Notes: generated by a model not told the origin, from the sequence alone. A stretch of DNA of 32,452 nucleotides from Bacteroidota bacterium (GCA_009777815.1 WRLB01000015.1:1-32452), one strand, 5' to 3'; counted from the stretch's first letter, positions 9,084 through 19,454 are shown. Numbers and translations are program-made.

Positions 9084-10199
9084 TTACACCAGTATTCTTT
9101 TCACTCTATCGGATATTGTTGCTGTTCGTTCATATGGTATTGAGTTTGCTAATTCTGCTAATTCATATACGCTTATCTCTTCGTTATCTTGCTTGCCTAT
9201 GATAACAACTTCGTCCTCTTGCTTGACATCTGAACCTGTAATATCTACCATAAATTCATCCATACATATAGAACCTACCGAATTAAATCGCTTACCATTT
9301 ATTAAACATTGCAATTTATTTGTTAAATTTCGCGGCAGACCATCTGCATAACCCGATGGAACTAACGCTATTTGCATATCGCTTTTAGCAAAATACGGAT
9401 ACGCTGGTGAATTGCTATAACCTATATAATCTCCCTTCGGCACATTAACACAATGTATAACTTTCGATTTCCAAGACAAAACGGGCTTTAATTCCATTTC
9501 ATCTGCCATCTGTTTATTACTCATCATGCCATAAATTGATATGCCCGGACGAACCATATTATAATGTGCTGAAGGATAATTTAGTATTCCTGCACTATTA
9601 GAACAATGTATATATTTGAACTTATGTCCAAGCGAATCAAGTTCTTTACGCACATTTTCGAAGCGTTCCAACTGCTTGTTACCGAATGCAATATCAGGCA
9701 TATCTGCTGTTGCAAGATGCGTCATTAAGCCAGTAATTTTTATATTCGGCTTATCTTTAACGTATTCCATAAAAGGAACAGCATCTTCTATTGCCATACC
9801 ATCACGATGCATCCCCGTATCTACATATAAATGTCCGTATATAATTATATCTCGCTCTTTTGCCCGTTTTTCAAAAGATTTTAGAATATCAAAAGAAGAA
9901 AAAGCCGACTCTATATTATAATCAATAAACAAATCAGCATCTTGATGTTCAGGTGAAATCATTACTAAAATCTTACCATTATCGCCTGCTTGACGTATTT
10001 TTACTGCTTCATGTATAAGTGCAACGCCGAGGTATTCTACATTTTGCGTTCTAAGAAATTTTGAAACTTCAATCATACCATGCCCATAAGCATTTGCTTT
10101 TACCATAGCGAGTATATATTTATCTTTTGTTTTAGTTCTTATTTTGTGTAGATTATGTGCTATATTTTCAGTATTTATTTCTGCAACAGTTATTGCCAT
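9084..10199 (-). CDS. alr: Alanine racemase
   Basis: 371 aa; AMVKANAYGHGMIEVSKFL (PLP lysine motif), DTGMHRDG, MVRPGISIYGMM, GSICMDEFMVDIT. Confidence 0.97.
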   Translation of the reverse strand: MAITVAEINTENIAHNLHKIRTKTKDKYILAMVKANAYGHGMIEVSKFLRTQNVEYLGVALIHEAVKIRQAGDNGKILVMISPEHQDADLFIDYNIESAFSSFDILKSFEKRAKERDIIIYGHLYVDTGMHRDGMAIEDAVPFMEYVKDKPNIKITGLMTHLATADMPDIAFGNKQLERFENVRKELDSLGHKFKYIHCSNSAGILNYPSAHYNMVRPGISIYGMMSNKQMADEMELKPVLSWKSKVIHCVNVPKGDYIGYSNSPAYPYFAKSDMQIALVPSGYADGLPRNLTNKLQCLINGKRFNSVGSICMDEFMVDITGSDVKQEDEVVIIGKQDNEEISVYELAELANSIPYERTATISDRVKRILV

Positions 10200-10207
10200 A
10201 GTATAGA

Positions 10208-10846
10208 TTAAATATTAGTTCTAACAAAAATTTTTGTCCATTTTATTGAATTGCCATATTCGTCACGAAAATTATAACCATATCCGTTGGTGCCGATATT
10301 AATAGTATCTGTTGTTCTTTTGATATCTACACCAGTGCGAGCATAACTACTAGCAAAACAGTCAACAGAATACACCATAACATCATTGTTGCTACTAATT
10401 TTTAAATTATAGCCCATCTCGGGAGAAGATTCAGCAATAGTTTTAGTAGAAAATCTGTCAACATAAACACTATAGCCGTAGCCGGGTTGTCTAAATTGAT
10501 AAAAATATTCACCGCTTTCTTGTATATCATTTGGAAGCCCAGTTGGTATACAATTATGAACTATCAATTTCCATATTGGAGTCCAATAAGTATCAACATA
10601 GTTATAATTTTCTTCAAATTGAAAATCATAAATAATACTATCTTTTGAGTAGTCAGTTGTTTCAGTTTTTGACCAACCAGAATCAATGTCTGAATTTGTA
10701 GTAACAACTCGCATTTTAATTAATTTAAATTTACCACCAACCCAAGGGGTTGGAGCCAAATTATCTTCATCTTTGCAACTTGTGATAGCAATTAATACTA
10801 CTCCCATAATCGACACAAATAGGTGGGAAAAGATTTTCTTTTGCAT
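10208..10846 (-). CDS. Hypothetical lipoprotein
   Basis: 212 aa; lipobox-like LIAITSCKDED after hydrophobic leader. Confidence 0.65.
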   Translation of the reverse strand: MQKKIFSHLFVSIMGVVLIAITSCKDEDNLAPTPWVGGKFKLIKMRVVTTNSDIDSGWSKTETTDYSKDSIIYDFQFEENYNYVDTYWTPIWKLIVHNCIPTGLPNDIQESGEYFYQFRQPGYGYSVYVDRFSTKTIAESSPEMGYNLKISSNNDVMVYSVDCFASSYARTGVDIKRTTDTINIGTNGYGYNFRDEYGNSIKWTKIFVRTNI

Positions 10847-10977
10847 AATATTAAAAATTTTAAATTATTATTTTACAAATATAAGATTTTTTTTAATTTC
10901 ATATTCCATTTTAGAGTAATTTATGGTTACTTCGCTACGTCATTCCGAACTTATTCCAACATATTCTAATATATTTG

Positions 10978-11062
10978 AACCAAGATTTAACCAAGATTAT
11001 TAAGATTGCCAGATAAATTTAAAAAATCTGCTAATCTTATAATCTTGATAAAATCCTGGTTT
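10978..11062. repeat. Imperfect palindromic intergenic repeat
   Basis: aaccaagatttaaccaagattattaagatt versus reverse complement of aatcttataatcttgataaaatcctggttt, about 30-bp arms. Confidence 0.75.
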
Positions 11063-11118
11063 AAACAATAAAATAAGAGGATTCATTATTTTAGTATTAT
11101 TTTTAAATTTATTATATA

Positions 11119-11126
11119 TATTTTTG
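11119..11126 (+). promoter_or_regulatory. TAnnTTTG-type -7 box
   Basis: TATTTTTG 31 bp upstream of ATG 11157. Confidence 0.4.
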
Positions 11127-11156
11127 CATTAGTTTTTTTTATAAAAGAAAAATTAT

Positions 11157-12143
11157 ATGACAGTTCTTGTTACGGGTGCTACTGGTTTTATTGGTAGTTA
11201 TGTCGCAGAAAAACTATTAGAAAAAGGTTATAATGTTCGTTGCCTTATACGCAAAACAAGTAATTTAAGATGGATTAAAGACAAAAATTATGACCTTGTA
11301 GAAGGAAGTTTATCTGATATAAATTCATTAGAATATGCAACGAAAGATGTTGATTATATTTATCATATTGCAGGTAATACGTCTGCTAAATGCTTGGATG
11401 AATATATAGAAGGAAATTGCAAAGGCACTACTAATCTTATAGAAGCCGCTCTAAAAAATGCTCCAAATATCAAACGATTTATATATGTTAGTTCGCAAAC
11501 TGCTTGCGGTCCTGCTTTATCTATGAATGAACCAACAGATGAAAACTTTCATCTTAATCCTATTACTGATTATGGTCGCAGTAAAAAACTTGCCGAGGAA
11601 TCTATTAAAACATATATAGAAAAAATTCCTTTTACTATAATTAGACCACCTGCTGTGTATGGTCCAAGAGATACAGAAATATATTCTATATTCAAAATGA
11701 TAAAATCAGGACTATGTTGCTATATGGGATTTAATAAAAAAATATTAAGTTTAGTGCATGTTTATGACCTTGTTGATGGTATAATTAATTCGGCTGAAAC
11801 TAATAATACACTCGGAAAAACATATTTTATTACTTCTGAAATCTTTTATAGTTGGCACCAAATTTATAACACAATTAAAAAAGAACTCAATAAAAAAATT
11901 ACTTTAAGTATTTATTTGCCACACTTTTTAGTATTGACGGCAGGTTCTATATCAGGTTTTTTAGGTTCTTTTGGTAAAAAACCGCCTGTATTTAATTATC
12001 AAAAAGGTATAGATTTTATTCAGCAATACTGGATTTGTTCTTCTAAAAGTGCTACAAAAGATTTTGGTTACAGGCAAAAAGTATCATTAGAAGAAGGTAT
12101 TAAAGAAACAATTAAATGGTATAAAGATATGAAATGGCTGTAA
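11157..12143 (+). CDS. NAD-dependent epimerase/dehydratase (extended SDR)
   Basis: 328 aa; VTGATGFIGSYVAEKLLEKG Rossmann motif, VSSQTACGP, YGRSKKLAE catalytic YxxxK, RPPAVYGPRD. Confidence 0.92.
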   Translation: MTVLVTGATGFIGSYVAEKLLEKGYNVRCLIRKTSNLRWIKDKNYDLVEGSLSDINSLEYATKDVDYIYHIAGNTSAKCLDEYIEGNCKGTTNLIEAALKNAPNIKRFIYVSSQTACGPALSMNEPTDENFHLNPITDYGRSKKLAEESIKTYIEKIPFTIIRPPAVYGPRDTEIYSIFKMIKSGLCCYMGFNKKILSLVHVYDLVDGIINSAETNNTLGKTYFITSEIFYSWHQIYNTIKKELNKKITLSIYLPHFLVLTAGSISGFLGSFGKKPPVFNYQKGIDFIQQYWICSSKSATKDFGYRQKVSLEEGIKETIKWYKDMKWL

Positions 12144-12247
12144 GAAAAATAATATAATCGTTGTGCATTTATAAAAAGCATAAAACCTGTAAGTTCTTTA
12201 ATTAGTGTATATATAAAGATTGTAGCGAATATATTACATAAAAACCG

Positions 12248-12255
12248 TATTTTTG
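12248..12255 (+). promoter_or_regulatory. TAnnTTTG-type -7 box
   Basis: TATTTTTG 43 bp upstream of ATG 12298. Confidence 0.45.
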
Positions 12256-12297
12256 TAATACAAACTTGTTTTTTATAAATTATATAAGGGTTTTTCA

Positions 12298-12777
12298 ATG
12301 TTTAAAAACATTTTCAAGTGTGCCGTAATAATAGCACTATTAACAGGAATATCATATTCCACTATTGCGCAAACAAAAGCAGTCAAAATTGATAATACAC
12401 CAGCAACAGAAGCAAAACAAATTAATACAAGAAATGCTTCCCCCGATGGTGAAAATGCTGCTGAAAGTTTGCAAAAACGTATAGAAATGCAAGTCCATCG
12501 CTATACGTCTGATTATAATCTAACAGAAAAACAGCAAACGGATCTTACTGCTATTTTAACTGATATAGAAGGTCAGTTATTAGAAATTAGAAATAGGCAA
12601 AACCTATTAAACAAAGAAAAAGCAGATAGGATTGATGCCCTCTTAACCAAAGAGCAAAAAGAAACGAAAGAACAATCTCTAAAAGAAAGAAGAGATAAAA
12701 TGCTCGAAAAACGTAAAGAAGGCAGAACAGAAGCTGAACAATTAAAACCAAGAACTGTTAAACCAGACACCGAGTAA
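12298..12777 (+). CDS. Hypothetical secreted coiled-coil protein
   Basis: 159 aa; leader MFKNIFKCAVIIALLTGISYSTIAQ followed by charged helical region. Confidence 0.65.
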   Translation: MFKNIFKCAVIIALLTGISYSTIAQTKAVKIDNTPATEAKQINTRNASPDGENAAESLQKRIEMQVHRYTSDYNLTEKQQTDLTAILTDIEGQLLEIRNRQNLLNKEKADRIDALLTKEQKETKEQSLKERRDKMLEKRKEGRTEAEQLKPRTVKPDTE

Positions 12778-12802
12778 TTTTATACATATCGGTTAAATTA
12801 TT

Positions 12803-12829
12803 ACGACTTCTTTTTAGAAGTCGTTTTTT
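12803..12829 (+). terminator. Rho-independent terminator
   Basis: cgacttc-tttttа-like hairpin: acgacttct..agaagtcgt followed by TTTTTT. Confidence 0.85.
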
Positions 12830-13814
12830 AATGCTGCAGTTCTATATTGCTTGAATTTCCTACATTATACCTATTAAATGTGCCTTTTACTTCGGCTTCG
12901 TTGCCGATTATTGAATCGTGCAATAGCATTTTAGAAACTTTTGCTTCATAACTAATTATTGAATTTTTTATTATACTATCTGTTATCTCACAGCCCGAAG
13001 CAATAGAAGTATAAGGACCAATTATTGAATTTTTTATATTTGCATCAGCGGCAATAAAACAAGGCGGTATAATAACTGAACCATCAATTTTAGAAGGTAT
13101 TGGATATTGTTCTAATAAGAATTTATTTGTGCTTAAAAGTGTTTCAGGTTTGCCGCAATCATACCAACCTTCCACTAAAAATGTATTAAATTTTTCTCCT
13201 TTTTCTAACATTATTTGCAATGCATCGGTAAGTTGATATTCGTTTTTAGTTTTTATATTTTCTGTTATTAAAGTATCTAAAGCATCAACTAATTTCTTTG
13301 CTCTTTTAATATAATACATACCAACTATTGCAAGATTAGAAATAGGTTCGGCAGGTTTTTCTACAAATTTAGAAATAAGATTGTTAGCATCCAATAAGAC
13401 CACTCCGAACCTTCGTGGATCCTCTACTTTCTTAACACCAATAGAACTGCAACCACCTGTAATTGCATTTTGCAAATCAACATCAAAAATTGTATCGCCC
13501 AATATAATTAGCAATTCATCGTTTTCTTTATAAGTTTCTTTGCCTGTCCATATAGCGTGTCCGAGCCCTAACATTTGGCTTTGTTCAACAAAATCTACTT
13601 TTAGATTAGTATATCTATGCGTGACGAAATTTTCTATTAAATCACCCATATATCCTGTAATTATTGTTGCTTCGGTTATGCCATATTCTACTAATTCGTC
13701 TAAAATATGTGCTAAAATTGGCTTGCCTGCAACATTTAATAAAACTTTTGGAAGGGCATAAGTATGTGGTCTTAATCTTGTTCCTACACCTGCAACGGGG
13801 ATAACTGCTTTCAT
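12828..13814 (-). CDS. Sugar nucleotidyltransferase (NDP-sugar pyrophosphorylase / RmlA-like)
   Basis: 328 aa; MKAVIPVAGVGTRLRPHTYALPKVLLNVAGKPILAHILDEL signature, left-handed beta-helix-like C-terminus. Confidence 0.9.
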   Translation of the reverse strand: MKAVIPVAGVGTRLRPHTYALPKVLLNVAGKPILAHILDELVEYGITEATIITGYMGDLIENFVTHRYTNLKVDFVEQSQMLGLGHAIWTGKETYKENDELLIILGDTIFDVDLQNAITGGCSSIGVKKVEDPRRFGVVLLDANNLISKFVEKPAEPISNLAIVGMYYIKRAKKLVDALDTLITENIKTKNEYQLTDALQIMLEKGEKFNTFLVEGWYDCGKPETLLSTNKFLLEQYPIPSKIDGSVIIPPCFIAADANIKNSIIGPYTSIASGCEITDSIIKNSIISYEAKVSKMLLHDSIIGNEAEVKGTFNRYNVGNSSNIELQH

Positions 13815-13894
13815 TTTTTTATTTATTTTTTTACAAAAATACGAAAATATTTATAAAAATCAGAGACATCATATCTTTTTTTACTAATATTATG

Positions 13895-13959
13895 TATACT
13901 GAACTTGTTTCAGCATCCTCTCGCATATAATAAGAGGATGCCGAAACAAGCACGGCATA
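13895..13959. repeat. Dispersed palindromic repeat, full copy
   Basis: tatactgaacttgtttcagcatcctct ... agaggatgccgaaacaagcacggcata. Confidence 0.8.
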
Positions 13960-14000
13960 ACACGTTTTTTACTATCGCAACTTCTATACAAAACCTGCTA

Positions 14001-14801
14001 TTACCAAGGGTCCGTTGGTTGCTCTCTTTTATACACTCCAATCAGGTGAATTACATTTGCGGGGTTCGGCATCGCCCCATCTCCCCTCAAAAATTTGAAA
14101 ACCAAGGTAGGGTCTTCAACCGGACTTATATAACCAAAACATCTGTCTCCGAAATAAATTGGGATAGGAACGTAATATTGCGTTTTTGAGTAGGGGTCAT
14201 AGATTAGTATGGTAGATTGCGAATTTGTCATTGCATCACTTCCAAACCACCAATTATTTGTTGCTCCGGAATGTCCTTGGGCTAAATAGACATTTAAGAA
14301 AGTGTAAGTATTACCGTTTCCTAAGGTCATTTCCAGATTGCCCTTGACCCAAAAGTTGAGTTCGCCTGCTGTATGGTTAAAGGTGTTATGCTCTGGCGGA
14401 CAGGCAGCATTAAAACTATTAGCCACGTCTTTGCTGGCTTTACGTCCTACTCTAAAAGAGAGTGCATTGTTTTCTGGACCCCATTGGTATAAAGCCAAGT
14501 GGTAAACGTTACCGACTTGCAGATTATTATCCGGATCTTGTCCTGATGTCACATCAAAAGCAGTTAATGTGAATTTGCCTGACGTAGATTCCCATTGTTG
14601 CCAATTTGCATCTGTAAGGTTTCCATCTTGATCACCTACAAGAGTTCCAAACTCCACATCATTGTCGTGATACGAAAAACCGATTACTGGTAGTTCATCA
14701 GGATTGTCATTTCCACAACCTGAAAACATTATACTTGTTACTGTGAGGCAGGCAACTATCATTGTTGCTCTCTTCAAAATTGCTTTTACTTTTTTTAACA
14801 T
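14001..14801 (-). CDS. Hypothetical lipoprotein
   Basis: 266 aa; MLKKVKAILKRATMIVACLTVTSIMFSGCGNDNPDE lipobox. Confidence 0.7.
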   Translation of the reverse strand: MLKKVKAILKRATMIVACLTVTSIMFSGCGNDNPDELPVIGFSYHDNDVEFGTLVGDQDGNLTDANWQQWESTSGKFTLTAFDVTSGQDPDNNLQVGNVYHLALYQWGPENNALSFRVGRKASKDVANSFNAACPPEHNTFNHTAGELNFWVKGNLEMTLGNGNTYTFLNVYLAQGHSGATNNWWFGSDAMTNSQSTILIYDPYSKTQYYVPIPIYFGDRCFGYISPVEDPTLVFKFLRGDGAMPNPANVIHLIGVYKREQPTDPW

Positions 14802-14892
14802 ATCTTTTATATATTTAATTTATACAATAATTTACAAAAATAACTTTTTTTAATGACAATTCCAAATTTTTATTTTTTTAGGTGTAATATTT

Positions 14893-16185
14893 TTAGAGGT
14901 TACTTAATCTTTTTATTTCTTTTTGGGCGATGTCAGTTCTGTAATAAATATTTTCGAATTGTATTTTGCTGACGTTGTTATATGCTTTTTCGGCTGCAAA
15001 TTTAATATTTTTACTTATACCCGTGACCCCTAAAACTCTACCGCCAGCAGTCAATATATCTACCATATTGTTTTTGGTGCCTGAATGATAAATAATTATA
15101 TCATTAGTGTTAATATCGCATAAGCCATTAATAGTATATCCTGTATCAAACGCTTCAGGATATCCTTTTGATGCAACAATAACACAGCAGGCAGTTTTTT
15201 TCATAGTTGCTTTTTCGTTATATGCACTAAAATTAATCTCGCCAACAGCCGCAGTATGTAATAGTTCAAACAAATCACCTTCAAATATACTTAAAATTGC
15301 TTGTGTTTCAGGATCGCCGAATCTACAATTATACTCTACAACTTTTGGCTCACCATCCTTTATCATTAATCCAACATACAAGCAACCTATATATGGATGC
15401 CCCGAAGCATTCATACCTTCTAATGTTGGAATAATAATTTTATTTTTAATTTTATCTAATACTTCGGAGGTCACAATAGATACGGGACAATACGCTCCCA
15501 TACCGCCTGTATTTGGTCCCGTGTCGTTATCACCGATGCGTTTATAATCTTGTGCGGGAGGCAAACATACAAAGTTTTTGCCATCACAAATTGCCAATAC
15601 TGATGCTTCCTCGCCTTCTAAAAACTCCTCTATAACAACATTATTACCCGCACTACCGAACTTGCCACCAAATATATCTTTCAAAGATTGAACAGCATAA
15701 TCCTTATCATCAGTAACAATAACACCTTTGCCCGCCGCTAAACCATCCACTTTAAGAACAATTTTTCCATTTATGTTATTAATATATTCCACTGCTTTAT
15801 TTAACTCTTTATTCTTAAAATTAATATAATTTGCAGTCGGAATGTTGTTCTCTTTCATAAATTGTTTAGCAAATATTTTAGATGATTCTAATTTGGCAGA
15901 AATTTGTGACGGAGCAAATACTACATAATGCCATAAACGTAGTTCATCGGCTAATCCATTTGCTATATACTGCTCGGGTCCTATTATAACAAAATGTATA
16001 TTATTGATTCTTAAAAACTCCACAACATCATATATTGAATTAAAATCAATATCTACACATTTTGCTACCTGTTCTATTCCAGCATTACCTGGTGAAACAA
16101 AAACTCTTGTAACTTTTTTTGACTTTCTAATTGCTTTAGCAATTGCGTGTTCTCTACCGCCTGACCCAATAATTAATACATTCAT
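14893..16185 (-). CDS. purD: Phosphoribosylamine-glycine ligase
   Basis: 430 aa; MNVLIIGSGGREHAIAKAI, KVDGLAAGKGVIV, PNTGGMGAYCPV, EYNCRFGDPETQ. Confidence 0.98.
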   Translation of the reverse strand: MNVLIIGSGGREHAIAKAIRKSKKVTRVFVSPGNAGIEQVAKCVDIDFNSIYDVVEFLRINNIHFVIIGPEQYIANGLADELRLWHYVVFAPSQISAKLESSKIFAKQFMKENNIPTANYINFKNKELNKAVEYINNINGKIVLKVDGLAAGKGVIVTDDKDYAVQSLKDIFGGKFGSAGNNVVIEEFLEGEEASVLAICDGKNFVCLPPAQDYKRIGDNDTGPNTGGMGAYCPVSIVTSEVLDKIKNKIIIPTLEGMNASGHPYIGCLYVGLMIKDGEPKVVEYNCRFGDPETQAILSIFEGDLFELLHTAAVGEINFSAYNEKATMKKTACCVIVASKGYPEAFDTGYTINGLCDINTNDIIIYHSGTKNNMVDILTAGGRVLGVTGISKNIKFAAEKAYNNVSKIQFENIYYRTDIAQKEIKRLSNL

Positions 16186-16292
16186 ATTACAAAAATACGT
16201 TTTTTTGTAAAAAAGTGTATTTTTATATATTATACTTTTGAAACTTTTAACGATGATTTACGTAACATTAATGTATTATAACATAACTATAA

Positions 16293-17774
16293 ATGAATAA
16301 AAGCAAATCTATAACTACTAATCAAATAGATAAACCCCAATCAAATTGCGGTATTGTAGGGATATATGGACATCCGCAGGCATCTGTTATGGCATATTAT
16401 ATGCTACATTCTCTCCAACATAGAGGACAAGAAGCAGCAGGAATAACTACTTTCTTCAAAGATAATAATAAATGGAAATATGCTTCACACAGAAAAGATG
16501 GGCTTGTATTGAATGTCTTCGAAGACCAAAAAATCTTCACAGAAAAGTTAATCGGTAATATGGCTATCGGTCATAATAGATACGCTATTATAGGCAATTC
16601 TACTGATGCAAACATTCAGCCATTTAATATGTGTTATGGCAATGGTAATATTTCTTTGTCGCATAATGGTTGCTTATATAATCCTAAATCATTACAAAAA
16701 GAATTGGAAAGTAAAGGTGCAATTTTTACTTCTACGTCAGATTCAGAACTGTTTTTGCATCTAATTGCACATAGCAAAAAGAAAACGCAAGTAGAACAAA
16801 TATTAGAAGCACTAACTATTGCTAAAGGTGCGTATTCATTAGCAATACTAACCGAAGAAGGATTAGTTGCAGCACGCGACCCCAATGGTATCCGACCACT
16901 TTCTCTCGGCAAATTGGTTTTTAAAGACGAAAATAATAAAGAACAAATTGCTTATGTTGTAGCATCAGAGACCTGTGCTTTTGATATGATTGGTGCAAAA
17001 GAAATTCGTTCAATTAAGCATAATGAACTTATAGTTATTGATGACGAAACGCTTAATACAGGTGAAGTTAAATCTTATAATATTTTGCCAAAAACTCCAA
17101 TAGCACATCATTGCATATTTGAATATATATATTTTGCACGTCCTGATAGTCGTGTATTTGGTCATAATGTAGATAAAGCTCGGAGAAAAATCGGTAAAAA
17201 TCTTGCTGCTGAACATCCTGCACATCCAACTAAAGATGGTAAGAAAGTAACAGTAATTTCTATTCCTGATAGCGGAAATACAAGTGCTATAGGTTATGCT
17301 CGCACTAATCATGAATTAAACGAAATAGATACCGTATTTGAAATTGGTCTAATTCGCAGCCATTATGTAGGACGAACATTTATTCAGCCAGGACAAGATA
17401 ATAGAGAATTTAAAGTTAAAAGTAAATTTAATACCGTAAAAGGTGTTATAGAAGACAGAAATATTGTTATTGTAGATGATTCTATAGTTAGAGGAACTAC
17501 TTCAAAGTCGCTAATTAAACTAATTAGGAATGCTAATCCTGCTAAATTGCAAATGAGAATAGCATCACCACCTGTTGTTTCGCCTTGCTATTATGGGATG
17601 GATTTTCCAACTAAAGAAGAACTTATTGCGAATCATTTTAATACAGAAGAAGAAATTGGCAAAGAATTAGGACTTGATGGATTGCATTATTTATCTCTTA
17701 ACAAACTTTTAGAATCAGTTCCTCGCGATGAAGGAATAGATTATTGCACTGCTTGTTTCACAGATAGTTATTAG
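16293..17774 (+). CDS. purF: Amidophosphoribosyltransferase
   Basis: 493 aa; CGIVGIYGH, LQHRGQEAAGI, ARDPNGIRPL, IVIVDDSIVRGTTSK. Confidence 0.97.
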   Translation: MNKSKSITTNQIDKPQSNCGIVGIYGHPQASVMAYYMLHSLQHRGQEAAGITTFFKDNNKWKYASHRKDGLVLNVFEDQKIFTEKLIGNMAIGHNRYAIIGNSTDANIQPFNMCYGNGNISLSHNGCLYNPKSLQKELESKGAIFTSTSDSELFLHLIAHSKKKTQVEQILEALTIAKGAYSLAILTEEGLVAARDPNGIRPLSLGKLVFKDENNKEQIAYVVASETCAFDMIGAKEIRSIKHNELIVIDDETLNTGEVKSYNILPKTPIAHHCIFEYIYFARPDSRVFGHNVDKARRKIGKNLAAEHPAHPTKDGKKVTVISIPDSGNTSAIGYARTNHELNEIDTVFEIGLIRSHYVGRTFIQPGQDNREFKVKSKFNTVKGVIEDRNIVIVDDSIVRGTTSKSLIKLIRNANPAKLQMRIASPPVVSPCYYGMDFPTKEELIANHFNTEEEIGKELGLDGLHYLSLNKLLESVPRDEGIDYCTACFTDSY

Positions 17775-17821
17775 ATGCAAATAGAAGATAAAGTATAGAT
17801 TTTATATGTAATATAAAAAGA

Positions 17822-17847
17822 AAAAAGGAGCATTACTGCTCCTTTTT
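17822..17847. terminator. Bidirectional terminator
   Basis: aaaaaggag-cattactg-ctccttttt between convergent genes. Confidence 0.85.
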
Positions 17848-17877
17848 GATATTGTGGGGTATTGATTATTGTATGGG

Positions 17878-18408
17878 TTAAAAAGCATACCCAAGATTTA
17901 CACCAAAGCCATAATTGGTGTAATAAGTGTATTTCTTGCCTTTTACAACAGGAAACATAAACTTGATAGTTGGTTCTACTGACCATTTGCCTCCATCACC
18001 AAAAGCCCATTTGTAATTTACTTCAGCACCGATAGCTAAAGTAACCCAAGGGTCATCATATTCAAAGTTTGATGACCAATAAAACATATCTACTCTAGGA
18101 CCTAATGATAAGCCGTTTAGAGCACTCTTTCCTTCTTCAAAAGGATCAATATACCACCTGTAGGATCCACCAATACCCATAGCAGATAGCCAATCCCAAT
18201 AACTCCAATAAGATGCATTGACAGTGAAAGAGTTTTTCGCACTCATTTTGTTTTCAAATGTTGCGTTAATACGACCGTTGATTAAATCAAGTGGGTCAAC
18301 GGATACAACTTTGCTTTTAGAAGTTGTATATTCAGCAGCGTTTGTAGTTGTTGTTAATGTTGCTGCTGCAAAAGTAAACACTATTAATAGTGTGATAAAT
18401 CTGTTCAT
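17878..18408 (-). CDS. Hypothetical outer-membrane beta-barrel-like protein
   Basis: 176 aa; signal peptide, terminal GFGVNLGYAF aromatic end. Confidence 0.65.
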   Translation of the reverse strand: MNRFITLLIVFTFAAATLTTTTNAAEYTTSKSKVVSVDPLDLINGRINATFENKMSAKNSFTVNASYWSYWDWLSAMGIGGSYRWYIDPFEEGKSALNGLSLGPRVDMFYWSSNFEYDDPWVTLAIGAEVNYKWAFGDGGKWSVEPTIKFMFPVVKGKKYTYYTNYGFGVNLGYAF

Positions 18409-18503
18409 ATAATATGACCTTATATAAAATGTAAAAAATTAGATTACAAAAATAATAAAAATATTTTAAAAAAACATTTTTTTTATATCAACTTATTTTT
18501 TCT

Positions 18504-18530
18504 GTCATGCTGAAACAAATTCAGCATAAC
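18504..18530. repeat. Short copy of dispersed palindromic repeat
   Basis: gtcatgctgaa-acaaa-ttcagcataac. Confidence 0.65.
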
Positions 18531-18552
18531 ATTTTTATGAGGTTACATCACC

Positions 18553-19158
18553 TTATTTTTTATCAAAATGTTGCCAATCTTTTATTTTTTTATAATTTCC
18601 GCCCCATTTCCATCCTAATTCTATAAATTTTTGTGTTATAGGAGAATCAATAGTTAATGTTCCAATAATTTTAGGATTATATTTATTCCCTCTTTTAGTA
18701 GTTCCTTTGGAGGTAATATATGGATTTTGCATAGGATTTATATCTATTGCTACGCCAAATGAATGATTAGATATTTTATTCGTTCCGCCTATTTTTCTAT
18801 AACAAAAAGCAGAAGTATTGTTATCGTCAATAGATAAATCATCATTCCAATCATATTTAACTATAGGAATACATTTTTCAACAGGAAATTTTTCTTTTTT
18901 TATTAGTTCAAAAATCTCTATAATATCATCTTTTACAGCAATATTTACGACTAATTGCCCTCTATGTAATTTATTATCAAACGAATAATATTCTACATCA
19001 ACAATTACCAATTGGTCTATGATATTTTTTGGAGCAGGAGTATTTTTTATTGCTTCTTCTAAAGTCATTTTAGAATCTATAATTATTCCAATATCATTTG
19101 AAACAGCAATTAAATTGCTTATGCAATGTATTATAAACACAAAAAAAAATACTTTCAT
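18553..19158 (-). CDS. M15-family (D-Ala-D-Ala carboxypeptidase-like) peptidase
   Basis: 201 aa; SNHSFGVAIDINPMQNPY and FIELGWKWGGNYKKIKDWQHFDKK, M15 zinc-ligand motifs. Confidence 0.85.
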   Translation of the reverse strand: MKVFFFVFIIHCISNLIAVSNDIGIIIDSKMTLEEAIKNTPAPKNIIDQLVIVDVEYYSFDNKLHRGQLVVNIAVKDDIIEIFELIKKEKFPVEKCIPIVKYDWNDDLSIDDNNTSAFCYRKIGGTNKISNHSFGVAIDINPMQNPYITSKGTTKRGNKYNPKIIGTLTIDSPITQKFIELGWKWGGNYKKIKDWQHFDKK

Positions 19159-19263
19159 AGTTTAGTTTTATATTTTAAAATATATGTCGAATTTATTTAG
19201 GCATCACGCAATTTTCTATATTTTAACACAGGAAACAAGCACCCCTATTGATATTTAATCTTA

Positions 19264-19417
19264 AATTATGTAAAAATTACATAAATCGGATGCGGAATAA
19301 TTAGTAACTTTTACTGCTTAAGCAGTAACTTTTACTGCTTAAGCAGTAACTTTTACTGCTTAAGCAGTAACTTTTACTGCTTTTTCAACATCCGTTTTAA
19401 GTAATTTTTACATAATT
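19264..19417. repeat. Inverted-repeat-bounded element enclosing 21-bp tandem palindromic repeats
   Basis: Perfect 17-bp termini aattatgtaaaaattac (19264-19280) / gtaatttttacataatt (19401-19417), extending imperfectly to about 35 bp; interior agtaacttttactgcttaagc x about 3.8 (19303-19382). Confidence 0.9.
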
Positions 19418-19454
19418 ACACATTTTTTAATACAAATAACACATTTATTTTATC

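Noticed and set aside
15107-15547. Plus-strand ORF of 146 aa
   Set aside because: Antisense to purD, which is unambiguous; likewise 9616-9921 (alr), 13540-13761 (nucleotidyltransferase), 23626-23919 (kinase).
19303-19382. CRISPR or simple microsatellite interpretation of the 21-bp repeats
   Set aside because: Units are directly contiguous with no spacers, and flanking inverted repeats argue for a structured element.
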